DNA of 64,000 bases from Flavobacterium piscis (GTDB lineage Bacteria > Bacteroidota > Bacteroidia > Flavobacteriales > Flavobacteriaceae), in the NCBI RefSeq assembly GCF_001686925.1, contig NZ_LVEN01000002.1:62001-126000 (forward strand), written 5' to 3'. Below, piece by piece: positions 1-9,834 of this stretch. The position numbers and the translations under genes were made by a program. Position 1 is the first letter of the stretch; every line of letters starts with the position of its first letter. The notes under the pieces are model-generated. The model was not told the DNA's origin. It ran no database searches and saw nothing but the letters and a program-made list of their open reading frames with translations.

Positions 1-47
1 ATAAATACAGAAAATAAAAGGGTAATGACAATAAGTTTTGATTTCAT
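1..47 (-). CDS. N-terminus of an exported protein (cut by window start)
   Basis: An ATG on the minus strand at 45-47 opens a frame that stays open to the window edge. Its 15 visible residues, MKSKLIVITLLFSVF, have the basic start and hydrophobic run of a signal peptide or lipoprotein signal. Nothing more can be said about the product. It would be transcribed divergently from guaA. The call rests only on the signal-like start and the open frame. Confidence 0.4.
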   Translation of the reverse strand, partial: MKSKLIVITLLFSVF

Positions 48-102
48 AGTTAGATTTTTGCTTAAGTACGGTTTTTTTTGAAGATTGGTTTTTTCCTTTT
101 TA

Positions 103-192
103 GGTTCAAAGTGGCAAAGGGACAAAGGAACAAAGAAAAGACCTAATAAAATCATAGATTTTAAACCTTTGAATCTTTGTTGTTCTGAACCA
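103..192. repeat. imperfect intergenic inverted repeat
   Basis: The arms GGTTCAAAGTGGCAAAGG (103-120) and about 166-192, ending TTGTTCTGAACC, are imperfectly complementary. The sequence is rich in CAAAG units, like the simple intergenic palindromes seen elsewhere in this window. An open frame crosses it but has no protein-like features. Confidence 0.35.
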
Positions 193-206
193 TTGTCGCT
201 AAAAAC

Positions 207-245
207 CGGAACAATGAAAAAAAATATTATTTTTTCATTGTTCCG
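207..245. promoter_or_regulatory. 16-bp perfect hairpin just upstream of guaA
   Basis: Arms 207-222 (CGGAACAATGAAAAAA) and 230-245 are perfect complements around a 7-base loop, followed by a short T-run. It ends 36 bases before the guaA ATG. It could terminate transcription entering from upstream. It lies upstream of the TATTTTTG box at 271-278, so if that box is the promoter the hairpin would not be in the guaA transcript. Confidence 0.5.
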
Positions 246-270
246 ATTTTTCAAATTCGAATATAAAAAG

Positions 271-278
271 TATTTTTG
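271..278 (+). promoter_or_regulatory. possible -7 box of the guaA promoter
   Basis: TATTTTTG matches the Bacteroidota -7 pattern TAnnTTTG. It lies only three bases before the guaA ATG at 282, which would imply a nearly leaderless transcript. No clear -33 TTTG is seen at the right distance, so the call is weak. Confidence 0.3.
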
Positions 279-281
279 CGC

Positions 282-1811
282 ATGCAACACAACGTACTTA
301 TTTTAGATTTCGGATCGCAATATACACAGCTTATTGCGCGTAGAGTTCGCGAATTAAATATATTCTGCGAAATTTTCCCTTACAATCACTTTCCTAGTGA
401 TTTATCACCTTATAAAGCCGTAATTTTGGGAGGAAGCCCATTTTCTGTTCGTGCAGAAGATGCTCCACATCCTGATTTATCTCAAATTCGAGGCAAACTA
501 CCTATGTTGGCAGTTTGTTACGGAGCACAATACTTAGCCCACTTTAGTGGAGGTGAAGTAGCCGCTTCGAACACCAGAGAATACGGTAGAGCGAATTTAT
601 CTTATATTAAAGAAGGTGAAACTTTCTTTAACGGAGTTTCAGAAAATAGCCAGGTTTGGATGAGCCATAGCGATAGTATCAAGGCTTTACCAACAAATGC
701 TGTTAAATTGGCAAGCACGCATGACGTAGAATATGCTGCTTACAAAATTGAAGGTGAAACCACTTATGCCATTCAATATCACCCTGAAGTTTTCCATTCT
801 ACAGATGGATCAAAAATGTTGAAAAACTTTTTAGTTGATATTGCTGAAGTTCCTCAAAACTTTACACCAAATGCTTTCGTAGAGGAAATGGTGGGAGAAT
901 TAAAAGAGAAACTAGGAAATGATAAAGTAGTTTTAGGATTGTCAGGCGGAGTAGATTCTACTGTAGCGGCAGTTTTATTGCACCAGGCCATTGGTAAAAA
1001 CTTATATTGTATTTTCGTAAATAACGGTTTACTACGTAAAAACGAATTCCAAAATGTATTAGATCAATACAAAGGAATGGGATTGAACGTAAAAGGAGTA
1101 GACGCCGGAGATCGTTTTCTTGGTGAATTAGCCGGAATCTCTGATCCTGAAACCAAACGTAAAACTATTGGTCGTGTATTTATCGAAGTTTTTGATGATG
1201 AATCACATTTGATCGAAGATGTAAAATGGTTGGCGCAAGGAACTATTTATCCTGACGTAATCGAATCGGTATCTGTAAAAGGACCATCGGCAACGATTAA
1301 ATCACACCACAATGTAGGTGGATTGCCGGATTATATGAAATTAAAAATTGTAGAACCACTTAGAATGCTTTTCAAAGATGAAGTAAGAAGAGTTGGAGCT
1401 ACTTTAGGAATAGATCCTGAATTATTAGGAAGACACCCTTTCCCGGGACCAGGATTATCAATCAGAATTTTAGGAGATATTACTCCTGAGAAAGTTCAAA
1501 TCCTGCAAGATGTTGATGCTGTTTTTATCGACGGATTAAAATCTTGGGGATTGTATGACAAAGTTTGGCAGGCTGGAGCTATTTTGCTTCCTGTAAACAG
1601 TGTTGGTGTGATGGGCGATGAACGTACTTACGAAAAAGTAGTAGCGCTTAGAGCTGTAGAATCAACAGATGGTATGACTGCTGACTGGGTTCATTTACCT
1701 TACGATTTCCTGATGAAAGTGTCGAATGACATTATAAATAAAGTAAAAGGCGTGAACCGCGTGGTTTACGATATTAGCTCAAAACCACCAGCAACAATTG
1801 AGTGGGAATAG
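282..1811 (+). CDS. guaA: GMP synthase (glutamine-hydrolysing)
   Basis: Converts XMP to GMP with glutamine and ATP, the last step of guanine nucleotide synthesis, in the cytosol. The 509-residue protein has the usual two parts. The N-terminal class I glutamine amidotransferase has nucleophile Cys79 in AVCYGAQ and His167/Glu169 in YHPEV. The ATP pyrophosphatase domain has the P-loop SGGVDS at 221-226 and is followed by the C-terminal dimerisation domain ending [11 protein letters not shown] 282 is chosen over the in-frame TTG at 276 because the family starts at the [11 protein letters not shown] segment. Length and motifs are complete. A strong hairpin follows the stop, so it is probably a single transcription unit. 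Function is essentially certain. Confidence 0.98.
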   Translation: MQHNVLILDFGSQYTQLIARRVRELNIFCEIFPYNHFPSDLSPYKAVILGGSPFSVRAEDAPHPDLSQIRGKLPMLAVCYGAQYLAHFSGGEVAASNTREYGRANLSYIKEGETFFNGVSENSQVWMSHSDSIKALPTNAVKLASTHDVEYAAYKIEGETTYAIQYHPEVFHSTDGSKMLKNFLVDIAEVPQNFTPNAFVEEMVGELKEKLGNDKVVLGLSGGVDSTVAAVLLHQAIGKNLYCIFVNNGLLRKNEFQNVLDQYKGMGLNVKGVDAGDRFLGELAGISDPETKRKTIGRVFIEVFDDESHLIEDVKWLAQGTIYPDVIESVSVKGPSATIKSHHNVGGLPDYMKLKIVEPLRMLFKDEVRRVGATLGIDPELLGRHPFPGPGLSIRILGDITPEKVQILQDVDAVFIDGLKSWGLYDKVWQAGAILLPVNSVGVMGDERTYEKVVALRAVESTDGMTADWVHLPYDFLMKVSNDIINKVKGVNRVVYDISSKPPATIEWE

Positions 1812-1822
1812 CATTGTTTTTC

Positions 1823-1860
1823 AAATTAAGGCGTTACATTTGTAACGCCTTAATTTTTTA
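1823..1860 (+). terminator. intrinsic terminator after guaA
   Basis: Arms 1823-1838 and 1841-1856 form a 16-bp stem containing GGCGTTACA with a two-base loop, followed by a T-rich run to 1859. It lies 11 bases after the guaA stop and before the next start at 1873. Confidence 0.85.
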
Positions 1861-1872
1861 AACCTACTATTT

Positions 1873-3783
1873 ATGAGAGAATTTTTAACGATTTCTCTTG
1901 TCTTTATTTTGTCTTTTAACAAAATAACTGCGCAAGATTCAATTATTGAACACAAAATTCAAAAAGGAGAAACTGCCTATTTTATTGCCCAAAAATACAA
2001 GGTTTCTGTTGATGAAATTTACAAACTCAACCCCGAGTCGCAGAGCGGAATCAAAGACAATCAAATTATTAAGATTCCGGTTCACTCCGCAGAAAAAGAA
2101 AATTCAAACCAGCAAATTACTCATGTTGTTGGTTCCAAAGAAACCCTTTTTGGTTTATCAAAACAATATAATATTACTGTAGAAGCCCTTCAAAGTGCAA
2201 ACCCTATTTTAGCAAACGGACTTCAGATTGGTCAGGAATTAGTTATTCCGAATCCTACAAATCTTCTAAAAACTGAAAGTTCAACTTCTTCAAAAGTAAC
2301 GCATCAGGTAGTTGCCAAAGAATCCTTGTTTAGTATTGCGAGACAATATAATGTTTCGGTTAATGATTTAGAAAGTTTAAACAAAGACCTTCTTGTTAAC
2401 GGATTGCAAATTGGTCAAAACATTTCAATTCCAAACAAAAGAAAAACTTTAGACGGACGATTTCGTGTAATCAATCAGGAAACGGTTTTTCATGTGGTTG
2501 AACCAAAGGAAACTAAATTTTCGATTGCGAAAAAATACAATATTTCTATCGATCAGTTAGAATCTCAAAATCCTGAAATCGTTAACGGATTAATTGTTGG
2601 GAATAAATTAGCCATTAATACCAAGGAAGTAAAACCAACTAATGAAAGCGAAGAATTGATGTTGGCTTTGGCCGAAAAACAAGTTGTGGTCGAGAAAGGA
2701 AAAGCCAAAACGGTTGAATTGGAAGATTTAAAAGACAGATTGGTGGTTCAGAAAGAAATGAATCAGAAGATTATTAAGATTAATGATTTGAAGGTGAATC
2801 TGAATGATATGAATGGTTCGAAGGAAAATTCGGTTGAAAAATTGCGACTAGTTCTCGAAGCCAATAAAAATGTACAGGATATTTTAATGACAAAATTAGA
2901 TTCGTTGGTGAACACGATGAATAATGATTTGGTCGATTTAAAAAGAATGGACATTTTGAATGTGGATGAATCAAAAAGATTAGAAAAGCGATCGTATGAA
3001 AGCATTAGCAAAACGAGTGAATTATCTTCTCAATTAAAAAAAGAACTGGCTGAAAACCGAAAGGCTTATGCCGGTTTAATGAATAAAGTAGAAAAAATTG
3101 CTGTTGAAGAGAATCAGGAGTACAAGAAGAAAATCCGCGAAAGCGAAAAAAATACCAACGTTACTTCTTTGCAGCAACGACTTTCGCTAGAAGAAATAAA
3201 AAGATATAAAATAGAACAAGAGCAGGGTGATGCGCAAAATCAGCTTTTAATTGCCAAGATTGATTCGCTGGATACCCAGAAAAAAATCGAAGTAAAACGA
3301 CACATCAGCAAAGCCACTTATTATAGTATGGAAGCCCGAAAGTTTGACGATAAACTGGCGTTGATAAAATTGAAAAAGTATCAGGATGAAGCCATTAAAA
3401 AACAAGATAAGTCGACTTCTTCTGAATCTTCAAAAACAATTTCATTAGAAGAAATGAAGCGTGAACTTAAAGAAAATCCACTTAAAACTGATAAAACGGT
3501 AAAAGTGGAAGTTTATGATAATCTTAAAGAAGTTTCAAACGGCTATTACTTAGTTTTAGGTATATTTACAGACTCGTCGTTAAGAGATAAGCTCATTATG
3601 AAACTCATTGATTCTGGTGATTTTAATGCTAGTTTCTTCTTTAATATCAACAGTCTTTCGTACTATGTTTACTCAGATAAGTACCAAAATATGGAAGAAG
3701 TGCTCTATAAATGCAAGAAAATGGAAGAAGATGAGTTATATAAAGAGGTGGTTATTGCTAAGGTAGAAATCGATCTTAGATAA
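1873..3783 (+). CDS. exported protein with four LysM domains and a coiled coil
   Basis: A 636-residue protein with a signal peptide (about 1-21, ending KITAQ). Four LysM peptidoglycan-binding modules follow, at about 27-69, 84-126, 144-187 and 207-249. Residues about 260-520 are charged and rich in Lys, Glu and Leu, consistent with a long coiled coil. The last 75 residues, starting NGYYLVLGIF, resemble a SPOR-like fold (inference). It probably sits in the periplasm bound to the cell wall. The next gene is a partial paralogue with the same LysM arrangement, so the two probably arose by duplication. No catalytic domain is seen and the exact role is unknown. Confidence 0.85.
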   Translation: MREFLTISLVFILSFNKITAQDSIIEHKIQKGETAYFIAQKYKVSVDEIYKLNPESQSGIKDNQIIKIPVHSAEKENSNQQITHVVGSKETLFGLSKQYNITVEALQSANPILANGLQIGQELVIPNPTNLLKTESSTSSKVTHQVVAKESLFSIARQYNVSVNDLESLNKDLLVNGLQIGQNISIPNKRKTLDGRFRVINQETVFHVVEPKETKFSIAKKYNISIDQLESQNPEIVNGLIVGNKLAINTKEVKPTNESEELMLALAEKQVVVEKGKAKTVELEDLKDRLVVQKEMNQKIIKINDLKVNLNDMNGSKENSVEKLRLVLEANKNVQDILMTKLDSLVNTMNNDLVDLKRMDILNVDESKRLEKRSYESISKTSELSSQLKKELAENRKAYAGLMNKVEKIAVEENQEYKKKIRESEKNTNVTSLQQRLSLEEIKRYKIEQEQGDAQNQLLIAKIDSLDTQKKIEVKRHISKATYYSMEARKFDDKLALIKLKKYQDEAIKKQDKSTSSESSKTISLEEMKRELKENPLKTDKTVKVEVYDNLKEVSNGYYLVLGIFTDSSLRDKLIMKLIDSGDFNASFFFNINSLSYYVYSDKYQNMEEVLYKCKKMEEDELYKEVVIAKVEIDLR

Positions 3784-3878
3784 TAATTGACGATAAAATA
3801 ACAAGTGGCAAGAATCTTGCTTTAAAGAGAATTTAGTAACTTGTTTTGAATTAAAAATTAAATTGTTTTAAGTCTATT

Positions 3879-5966
3879 ATGAAGTATTATTCAACATTAT
3901 TGTTTCTCGTTTTTTTTGTAACATTTTCTGCTTTTTCACAAGAAAAGGTCATTAAATATACCGTTGCGAATGGAGAAACCATTAACCAGATTGCAGTAAA
4001 ATTTAAGGTTACGCCTTATGATATTTATGCATTAAACCCCGATGCCAGAAGTGGTATCAAACCCAATACAGTTTTACTGATCCCAACCCATACTGCAAAA
4101 TCTGCGGCGGTTAAAACAGAAACAGCTGTGGCAAGAACGGGCGGTAATACAAAAGAAATAATTCATGAAGTACAGCCAAAAGAGACTTTTTATAGTATCG
4201 AAAAAAAGTATGGTATCTCTGATGAAGCATTGAAAGCTGCCAATCCTACTTTGGAAAAAACCGGAGTTCAGATTGGACAAAAACTGGTGATTCCTGCAAA
4301 AGGTTCAGCTGTAAAAGCTCTTGCTGCAACAGAAAAACCGGTTAAAGAAAAACCAGCTAAAGAAAAAGCTCAGGAAAAATATGTATATCATGATGTTGTG
4401 GCAAAAGAAACCAAGTTTTCGATTGCTAAACAATACGGAATAAGCATTGAAGAATTAGAAAAACGCAATCCGGAAATTGTTTCAAATTTACCTGTTGGAT
4501 ACCGACTAACCATTAAAGGAAAAGCGCCTAAAACTGAAACTTCAGGTCCAGCGGTTACTGCTGCTGCCAAGCCAGTTGAGAATGGTAAAAAAGCAACAAC
4601 TTACATGGAGTATCAGGTAAAACCAAAAGAGACATTTTATAGCTTAGGAAGAACTTTTCATATTAGTCAGGAAGAATTAACCGCATTGAATCCGTCACTT
4701 TCTGAAGGAGTAAAAGAAGGAATGGTTTTAAAAGTTCCTGCAGGATATTTAGCTCCGGCTCCAATTATTCCGCAACAGCAACCTGTTGAAAAAACGATCG
4801 AAAATTCAAATTCCGGAGGTTCTATACAAATTGTAGATAAAGTAAAATCTGAAACCGTTTCAGTTAATCCTGAAGTAGTAGAACTAACAAAGAAAAGAGG
4901 ACAAAACGATCGTAAAAAATTAGTTTTATTGTTGCCCTTTAATTTGAATAAAATGCAGAATGATACAACAAGTCCTGCTACCCGAATTAAAAATGATAAA
5001 TTTTTGAATATGACTCTTGATTTTTATTCAGGAGCGATGATGGCGATCGACTCGGCTAAGACCCTGAAATTACCTCTTGATGTGGTCATTTATGATTCGC
5101 AGGAAACAAAGACAAGTTCGAATGTTTCTACTTTGATTGCTCAGAATAAATTGCAGGACGCTCATGCAGTAATAGGACCATTTTATCAAAACAATGCCGA
5201 AGCTGCAGCAAATACATTACGTTTGTATAACGTTCCTGTAATTTCTCCATTATCAAAAGATAAAGCAAACCCAATTGATAATTTGTATCAGACAATACCA
5301 TCTAGTGATGTTGTGAGAAATGCGATGTTTGATTTTATGCGTGCGAAAAACGGAAATATCGTTGCTGTTGTGGATAAAAAGAAAGAATCGGTTATTAGTT
5401 ATATCAAACAAAACCAAAAAGGTGTTGTTTTTGCAGCTTTGACAGAAACAGGAGGCCTGGATGTAGCAAATTTAAAAAGTTTGTTGTTGCCTAACAGAAT
5501 GAATTATGTGGTAATGGAAACCGGAAATACGGCAATGGTTAAAACGACTATTAAAGCCTTGCTGGATTCACAAAAAACATGTCAGGTGCAATTGGTTATT
5601 TTAGAGCCAAACAGTACATTGGATACTGACGAAATTAGTTTTGATAATTTAGTAAAACTGAAATTAATGTATCCGTCTGTAACCCGTGAAAGCGACGAAC
5701 CGGGAGTTTTAATCTTTGATAAAGAATACAGATTGAAGAATAAGATAAATCCAAATACTTATGCAACACGCGGATTTGATGTTACTTTTGATACGATGAT
5801 GCGTTTGGTACAAGGAAAAACATATCAGGAAACTGCAGATTTAATGACAACAGAACAAGTTGACAATAAATTTCAATTTTATAAAAAAGAAGATGGTGGA
5901 CACGCCAATAAAGGAGTGTACATTTTATATTACGATTCAGACTTAACTTTAAAAGTAGCCAATTAA
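3879..5966 (+). CDS. LysM protein with C-terminal periplasmic-binding-protein fold
   Basis: A 695-residue exported protein with signal peptide 1-21 (ending AFSQ). It has four LysM modules at about 24-67, 90-135, 170-213 and 245-288, joined by Lys/Ala/Pro-rich linkers. From about 345 it matches the type 1 periplasmic binding fold of amino-acid ABC-transporter substrate-binding proteins: KKLVLLLPFNL, then DFYSGAMMAID, then AVIGPFYQNN. No permease or ATPase lies nearby, so transport is doubtful. A wall-anchored sensor or scaffold is as likely. Its stop overlaps the start of the OsmC gene by one base (TAATG), which suggests translational coupling. Confidence 0.88.
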   Translation: MKYYSTLLFLVFFVTFSAFSQEKVIKYTVANGETINQIAVKFKVTPYDIYALNPDARSGIKPNTVLLIPTHTAKSAAVKTETAVARTGGNTKEIIHEVQPKETFYSIEKKYGISDEALKAANPTLEKTGVQIGQKLVIPAKGSAVKALAATEKPVKEKPAKEKAQEKYVYHDVVAKETKFSIAKQYGISIEELEKRNPEIVSNLPVGYRLTIKGKAPKTETSGPAVTAAAKPVENGKKATTYMEYQVKPKETFYSLGRTFHISQEELTALNPSLSEGVKEGMVLKVPAGYLAPAPIIPQQQPVEKTIENSNSGGSIQIVDKVKSETVSVNPEVVELTKKRGQNDRKKLVLLLPFNLNKMQNDTTSPATRIKNDKFLNMTLDFYSGAMMAIDSAKTLKLPLDVVIYDSQETKTSSNVSTLIAQNKLQDAHAVIGPFYQNNAEAAANTLRLYNVPVISPLSKDKANPIDNLYQTIPSSDVVRNAMFDFMRAKNGNIVAVVDKKKESVISYIKQNQKGVVFAALTETGGLDVANLKSLLLPNRMNYVVMETGNTAMVKTTIKALLDSQKTCQVQLVILEPNSTLDTDEISFDNLVKLKLMYPSVTRESDEPGVLIFDKEYRLKNKINPNTYATRGFDVTFDTMMRLVQGKTYQETADLMTTEQVDNKFQFYKKEDGGHANKGVYILYYDSDLTLKVAN

Positions 5967-6367
5967 TGACATCAAAAGTAACCTATTTAGGAGATTTAAG
6001 AACAAAATCAATTCATGTGCAATCAGGAAGCGAAATCATTTCTGATGCACCTTTAGACAATAATGGAAAAGGAGAAGCATTTTCTCCAACGGATACAGTT
6101 GCCAATGCTTTAGCAAGCTGCATGATGACCATTATGGGAATCAAAGCACGTGATTTAGACGTAGATTTCATAGGTTCAACTGCCGAAGTAACTAAGATAA
6201 TGAACGCTGAGCCAAGAAGAATTGGAGCCATCGAAATTGCTTTTGAAATGCAGGGTGTTGCAGATGAGAAAAACAAAACAATTCTGGAACGTGCTGCAAT
6301 GACGTGTCCGGTGTTTTTAAGTTTAAGCAGTGAAATAGAAAAGAAAATTACTTTTAACTGGAAGTAA
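5966..6367 (+). CDS. OsmC/Ohr family protein
   Basis: A 133-residue protein of the OsmC/Ohr family, which reduces organic hydroperoxides with a pair of thiols. Both family cysteines are present: Cys52 in ALASCMMT and Cys114 in AMTCPVF, each in the expected helix. The start ATG overlaps the stop of the LysM gene by one base. The protein has no signal peptide and is cytosolic. Whether its substrate is a hydroperoxide is inferred from the family only. A bidirectional terminator follows. Confidence 0.9.
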   Translation: MTSKVTYLGDLRTKSIHVQSGSEIISDAPLDNNGKGEAFSPTDTVANALASCMMTIMGIKARDLDVDFIGSTAEVTKIMNAEPRRIGAIEIAFEMQGVADEKNKTILERAAMTCPVFLSLSSEIEKKITFNWK

Positions 6368-6385
6368 TATTCAAATCAAAATAGT

Positions 6386-6413
6386 AAAAAGCCATTCAAT
6401 CGAATGGCTTTTT
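6386..6413. terminator. bidirectional terminator between convergent genes
   Basis: The arms AAAAAGCCATTC (6386-6397) and GAATGGCTTTTT (6402-6413) pair perfectly around a four-base loop, giving A- and T-tracts on both sides. It lies between the stops of the OsmC gene and the GH35 gene and can serve both strands. Confidence 0.85.
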
Positions 6414-6415
6414 AT

Positions 6416-8275
6416 TTATAAACCTTTTTCAGGTATTAAATCTTCCAGAATTGGAGTTAGAATAGTCCTTACCTCTTTTTGAATAGTTTCATTTTTTTGT
6501 TCGAAAATCAGAATGCTATTTTTACCTTTTTTAAGCCAGCATCCAGGCAAATAAAGGGTTTGTTGTGGGCCAACGCTCCAATAACGCCCAATATTAATTC
6601 CGTTTACAAATACAATTCCTTTGCCCCAATCGCGCATGTCCAGAAAGGTATCTCTGGTTTTAGTGACATTAAAAGTTCCCTGATATAAAGTAGGACGATT
6701 TATTTTGCCTGAGTTTTTATACGTTGTTAAATCAGGTGGTGAAGCCATTGGTAATTTATACATTTCCCAATCGCCGGTAATAGTTTCTCCGTTAATAACA
6801 ACATGACTTATAATACCTTTATTGTTGGCATTAATTTGAGAACCATAATTAATGCGTCCCATGTTTTCGACCAGAATGTCTAAAGTGGCATTAAAAGGAA
6901 CTTCGATTTCGCAATCGTATTTTTTATAATATCGGTTTAATTCTGCTACTTTTTTACCGTTAACATAAACGATAGCATAATCGCGTAATCCTTTTAGTTC
7001 TAATTTTCCACTAATAGGCTGAGTAAATTTCTTGCTGTACCAAACATAACCATCACCTTGATTTAATTTTTCAAATGTCAATGGATCATCTTCGATAACG
7101 GGTGTGATTTTCGATTTAAAATCGGCTAAATCAACCACTTTTGTCAATGAAATGTTTGGAAGAGTAATTACAGGCATTTTTTCAGGAACAGGAGGAGTTT
7201 CGCTTGTTTTTAGTAATTCTCTTAGTGCATTGTATTTTGGAGTCGCCCAACCCGCTTCGCTAATAGGAGCGTCATAATCATAGGAAGTCATGTCGGGCTG
7301 AATATCATGCTCTTTATCGTAATTAGCGCCCGAAGTAAAACCAAAATTGGTTCCGCCATGCACCATATAATAATTGAAAGAAACCTGATTGTCCAGATAT
7401 TTTTTAGTCTGACGTACGGTTTGTTCCGGTTTTTGTGTTGGGAAAGGTTCTGCCCAATGATCCAGCCAGCCCGGATAAAATTCGGCAACCATATAAGGTC
7501 CCTGATTATTATTAAACTGATTAACTACTGTTTTTAACTTTGCAATATCGCTTTCGCCATTGGCAGTTGGTAAAGCGCCCGGCAAAGCACCGCCTTCAAA
7601 TAACCAGCTTCCGTCTGATGTGAAAAATGGAACATCAAAACCAACATCTTTTAATTGCTGAAAAACGGCTGCACTGTATTTTTTGTGCTCTTCTAACGGA
7701 ATATCTTTACGTTGGGCGACATAAGAACCAAATTCATTTTCGCCCTGAACCATAATTATTGGACCGCCTTTTGTAATTTGTAAATCTTTAACCTGATTGT
7801 ACAATTCGGTAAAATAGACTTTGGTCGCCGTTAGATATTCTTTGTTATTGCCACGAATCACCATATTGGGAACATTTTGCAAAAACCAGGGATAACCGCC
7901 AAATTCCCATTCGGCACATACATACGGACCTGGTCGAAGAATAACAAATAAACCTTCTTCCTGCGCTGTTTTAATGTATTCGGCTAAGTTTTTATTTCCG
8001 GTTTTAAAATCCCAAACTCCCGGAGCAATTTCATGATAGTTCCAGAAAACATAAGTTGCCACAGCATTTAAACCCATTGCTTTCATCATTTGTAAACGAT
8101 GACGCCAGTATGGCTGCGGAATTCTGGAATAATGCATTTCGCCTGAATGAATCTGAATTGGTTTTCCATTCAATAAAAAATCCCCATCGTTTATGGCAAA
8201 AGTTTGTTTTTCTTGTGCTGTTAATGCTGAAAGAATAAAAAAATTAAACAGGAGGATGAAATAAACTTTTTTCAT
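6416..8275 (-). CDS. beta-galactosidase, glycoside hydrolase family 35
   Basis: A 619-residue exported enzyme (signal peptide 1-20, ending ALTAQ) that removes terminal beta-galactose. GH35 signatures are present: acid/base Glu181 in QGENEFGSY, nucleophile Glu265 in YMVAEFYPGWLDHW, and substrate-binding stretches HSGEMHYSRIP and ILRPGPYVCAEWEFGG near the N-terminus. The part after about residue 400 has beta-sandwich character, ending with NIGRYWSVGPQQTLY, which is usual in bacterial GH35. It is the last gene of the minus-strand arm of the glycan locus. A terminator-like hairpin between it and the GH109-like gene may reduce its transcription. Family is certain; natural substrate is inferred. 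Confidence 0.95.
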   Translation of the reverse strand: MKKVYFILLFNFFILSALTAQEKQTFAINDGDFLLNGKPIQIHSGEMHYSRIPQPYWRHRLQMMKAMGLNAVATYVFWNYHEIAPGVWDFKTGNKNLAEYIKTAQEEGLFVILRPGPYVCAEWEFGGYPWFLQNVPNMVIRGNNKEYLTATKVYFTELYNQVKDLQITKGGPIIMVQGENEFGSYVAQRKDIPLEEHKKYSAAVFQQLKDVGFDVPFFTSDGSWLFEGGALPGALPTANGESDIAKLKTVVNQFNNNQGPYMVAEFYPGWLDHWAEPFPTQKPEQTVRQTKKYLDNQVSFNYYMVHGGTNFGFTSGANYDKEHDIQPDMTSYDYDAPISEAGWATPKYNALRELLKTSETPPVPEKMPVITLPNISLTKVVDLADFKSKITPVIEDDPLTFEKLNQGDGYVWYSKKFTQPISGKLELKGLRDYAIVYVNGKKVAELNRYYKKYDCEIEVPFNATLDILVENMGRINYGSQINANNKGIISHVVINGETITGDWEMYKLPMASPPDLTTYKNSGKINRPTLYQGTFNVTKTRDTFLDMRDWGKGIVFVNGINIGRYWSVGPQQTLYLPGCWLKKGKNSILIFEQKNETIQKEVRTILTPILEDLIPEKGL

Positions 8276-8306
8276 TTTATTTGAAATTGATGATGTTTAT
8301 AAAAAA

Positions 8307-8336
8307 CAAGAGAGCACTATGAATTGCGCTCTCTTG
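8307..8336 (-). terminator. hairpin with T-run downstream of the GH109-like gene
   Basis: CAAGAGAGC (8307-8315) pairs with GCTCTCTTG (8328-8336). On the minus strand the stem is followed by TTTTTT. It lies between the GH109-like gene and the GH35 gene, and is probably a terminator or processing/attenuation point inside the locus. Confidence 0.6.
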
Positions 8337-8361
8337 CTAACCTAACTAACCAATAAATTTA

Positions 8362-9741
8362 TTACTCTGAAAATTCTAATTTTTGTAATTTTTTCCATCC
8401 GCCGCGAGTGAAATCTGGAATTTCTACAGGAGACGAGTTATTATCAAGTGAGATCTCTGTTAAAGGACCTAAGCAAGACCATTCTGCTAAATCGTAAACA
8501 TCCATATCTAACGGAAGTCCTTTTTGCAGACAGTGAATCAATCGGTAATCCATCACGAAATCCATTCCGCCGTGACCGCCCACTTTTTTAGCTTTCTCTT
8601 CGATATCTTTTACAATTGGATGCTTGTATTTTGCCATCAATGCTTTTTTAACATCTTCAGGAACAAATGAATGTGCACTTAATTTTTCATGATTTGGTTT
8701 TACATCATCTCCTAATGCTGCCCCGTCTAAAGCATAACCTTCTAACGGATATTTGTTAGCAAAACCTTTAGTTCCGCTCAATTGGTACATTCTGCTGTAC
8801 GGACGAGGAGAAGTAACATCGTGCTGAATCTGAATTGTTTTTCCGTTTTCGGTACGAATCATAGTCATGGTATGATCTCCGTTTCTAAAATCTTTAATTT
8901 CCTGACCTGATTTTTCTTTGATGTAAGCAGGATTTCCTACTGCTTTTGTATCCATAGAAACTAAGAAATTCATTTTATCCCCACGGTGAATATTCAAAGC
9001 CTGACAAGCTGGTCCCATACCGTGAGTGGCGTAAATATCGCCACGGTGTTTGATGTTGTAATCCATTCTCCAGTTATTCCAGTATTCACCCCAAAATGGT
9101 TGAAGACCGTGAATGTAAGAACCTTCGGCATGAAGAATTTCTCCAAACACACCTTGCTGTGCCATATTTAATGTCGTTAATTCGAAGAAATCGTAAACGC
9201 AATTTTCAAGCTGCATACAATGTTTACGGGTTTTTTCGGAAGTATCAATAAGATCCCAGATTTCTTTCATGGTCATAGCACCCGGAACTTCGATTGCTAC
9301 GTGTTTGCCGTCTTTCATTGCCTGAACACCTATTAAAGCGTGATGTTTCCAGTCGGTTGCAATATATACCAAATCAACATTTGGTAAGGCAGTAACTTTT
9401 CTCCAGGCATTTTCATCTCCAAAAAATTCCTGAGCTTTAGGAAGACCAGCTTTTGTTAAAATCTCATTAGCCGATTGTGTGTTTTTCTCTGTCATATCGC
9501 AAAGCGCTACGATTTCTACTCCGGGAATATGCGTCATACGCTCAACAGCTCCAGGGCCACGCATTCCTAAACCAATAAAAGCAACACGAACAGTTGGAAG
9601 TGGAGCAGTAGCCAAACGCAAAACATCTTGCTGACCTTTTGGACGTGTTGGTGTTTTGGTTTTGATCATTTGTGCCGATGCGATTGCTCCTCCAAACAAC
9701 AGACAGGCCACTAACATGAATTTTAAAATACTAGTTTTCAT
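8362..9741 (-). CDS. Gfo/Idh/MocA-fold protein, probable GH109 alpha-N-acetylgalactosaminidase
   Basis: A 459-residue protein with a signal peptide (about 1-23, ending AIASAQ). A Rossmann domain begins VRVAFIGLGMRGPGAVERM. Its length, export signal and conserved blocks (ATHGMGPACQ, GGHGGMDFVMDYRLIHCL, DLAEWSCLGPL) match the NAD-dependent GH109 glycosidases, whose founding member is an alpha-N-acetylgalactosaminidase from Elizabethkingia. GH109 also contains members with other or unknown activities, so substrate is inferred. Its place in a SusCD locus with a beta-galactosidase and a NagB fusion supports action on GalNAc-containing glycans. The alternative is an exported dehydrogenase. Confidence 0.85.
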   Translation of the reverse strand: MKTSILKFMLVACLLFGGAIASAQMIKTKTPTRPKGQQDVLRLATAPLPTVRVAFIGLGMRGPGAVERMTHIPGVEIVALCDMTEKNTQSANEILTKAGLPKAQEFFGDENAWRKVTALPNVDLVYIATDWKHHALIGVQAMKDGKHVAIEVPGAMTMKEIWDLIDTSEKTRKHCMQLENCVYDFFELTTLNMAQQGVFGEILHAEGSYIHGLQPFWGEYWNNWRMDYNIKHRGDIYATHGMGPACQALNIHRGDKMNFLVSMDTKAVGNPAYIKEKSGQEIKDFRNGDHTMTMIRTENGKTIQIQHDVTSPRPYSRMYQLSGTKGFANKYPLEGYALDGAALGDDVKPNHEKLSAHSFVPEDVKKALMAKYKHPIVKDIEEKAKKVGGHGGMDFVMDYRLIHCLQKGLPLDMDVYDLAEWSCLGPLTEISLDNNSSPVEIPDFTRGGWKKLQKLEFSE

Positions 9742-9834
9742 AATTGAATTAATTTGATTTGAAATGATGATAATCTAAATGCTGATTATCGGGAATTATT
9801 GTTGTTGTAAATTGTTTATTTTTAAAACGTCTTT

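Noticed and set aside
207..245. Guanine riboswitch before guaA
   Set aside because: A plain A/T-rich hairpin without the three-way junction or conserved loops of purine riboswitches.
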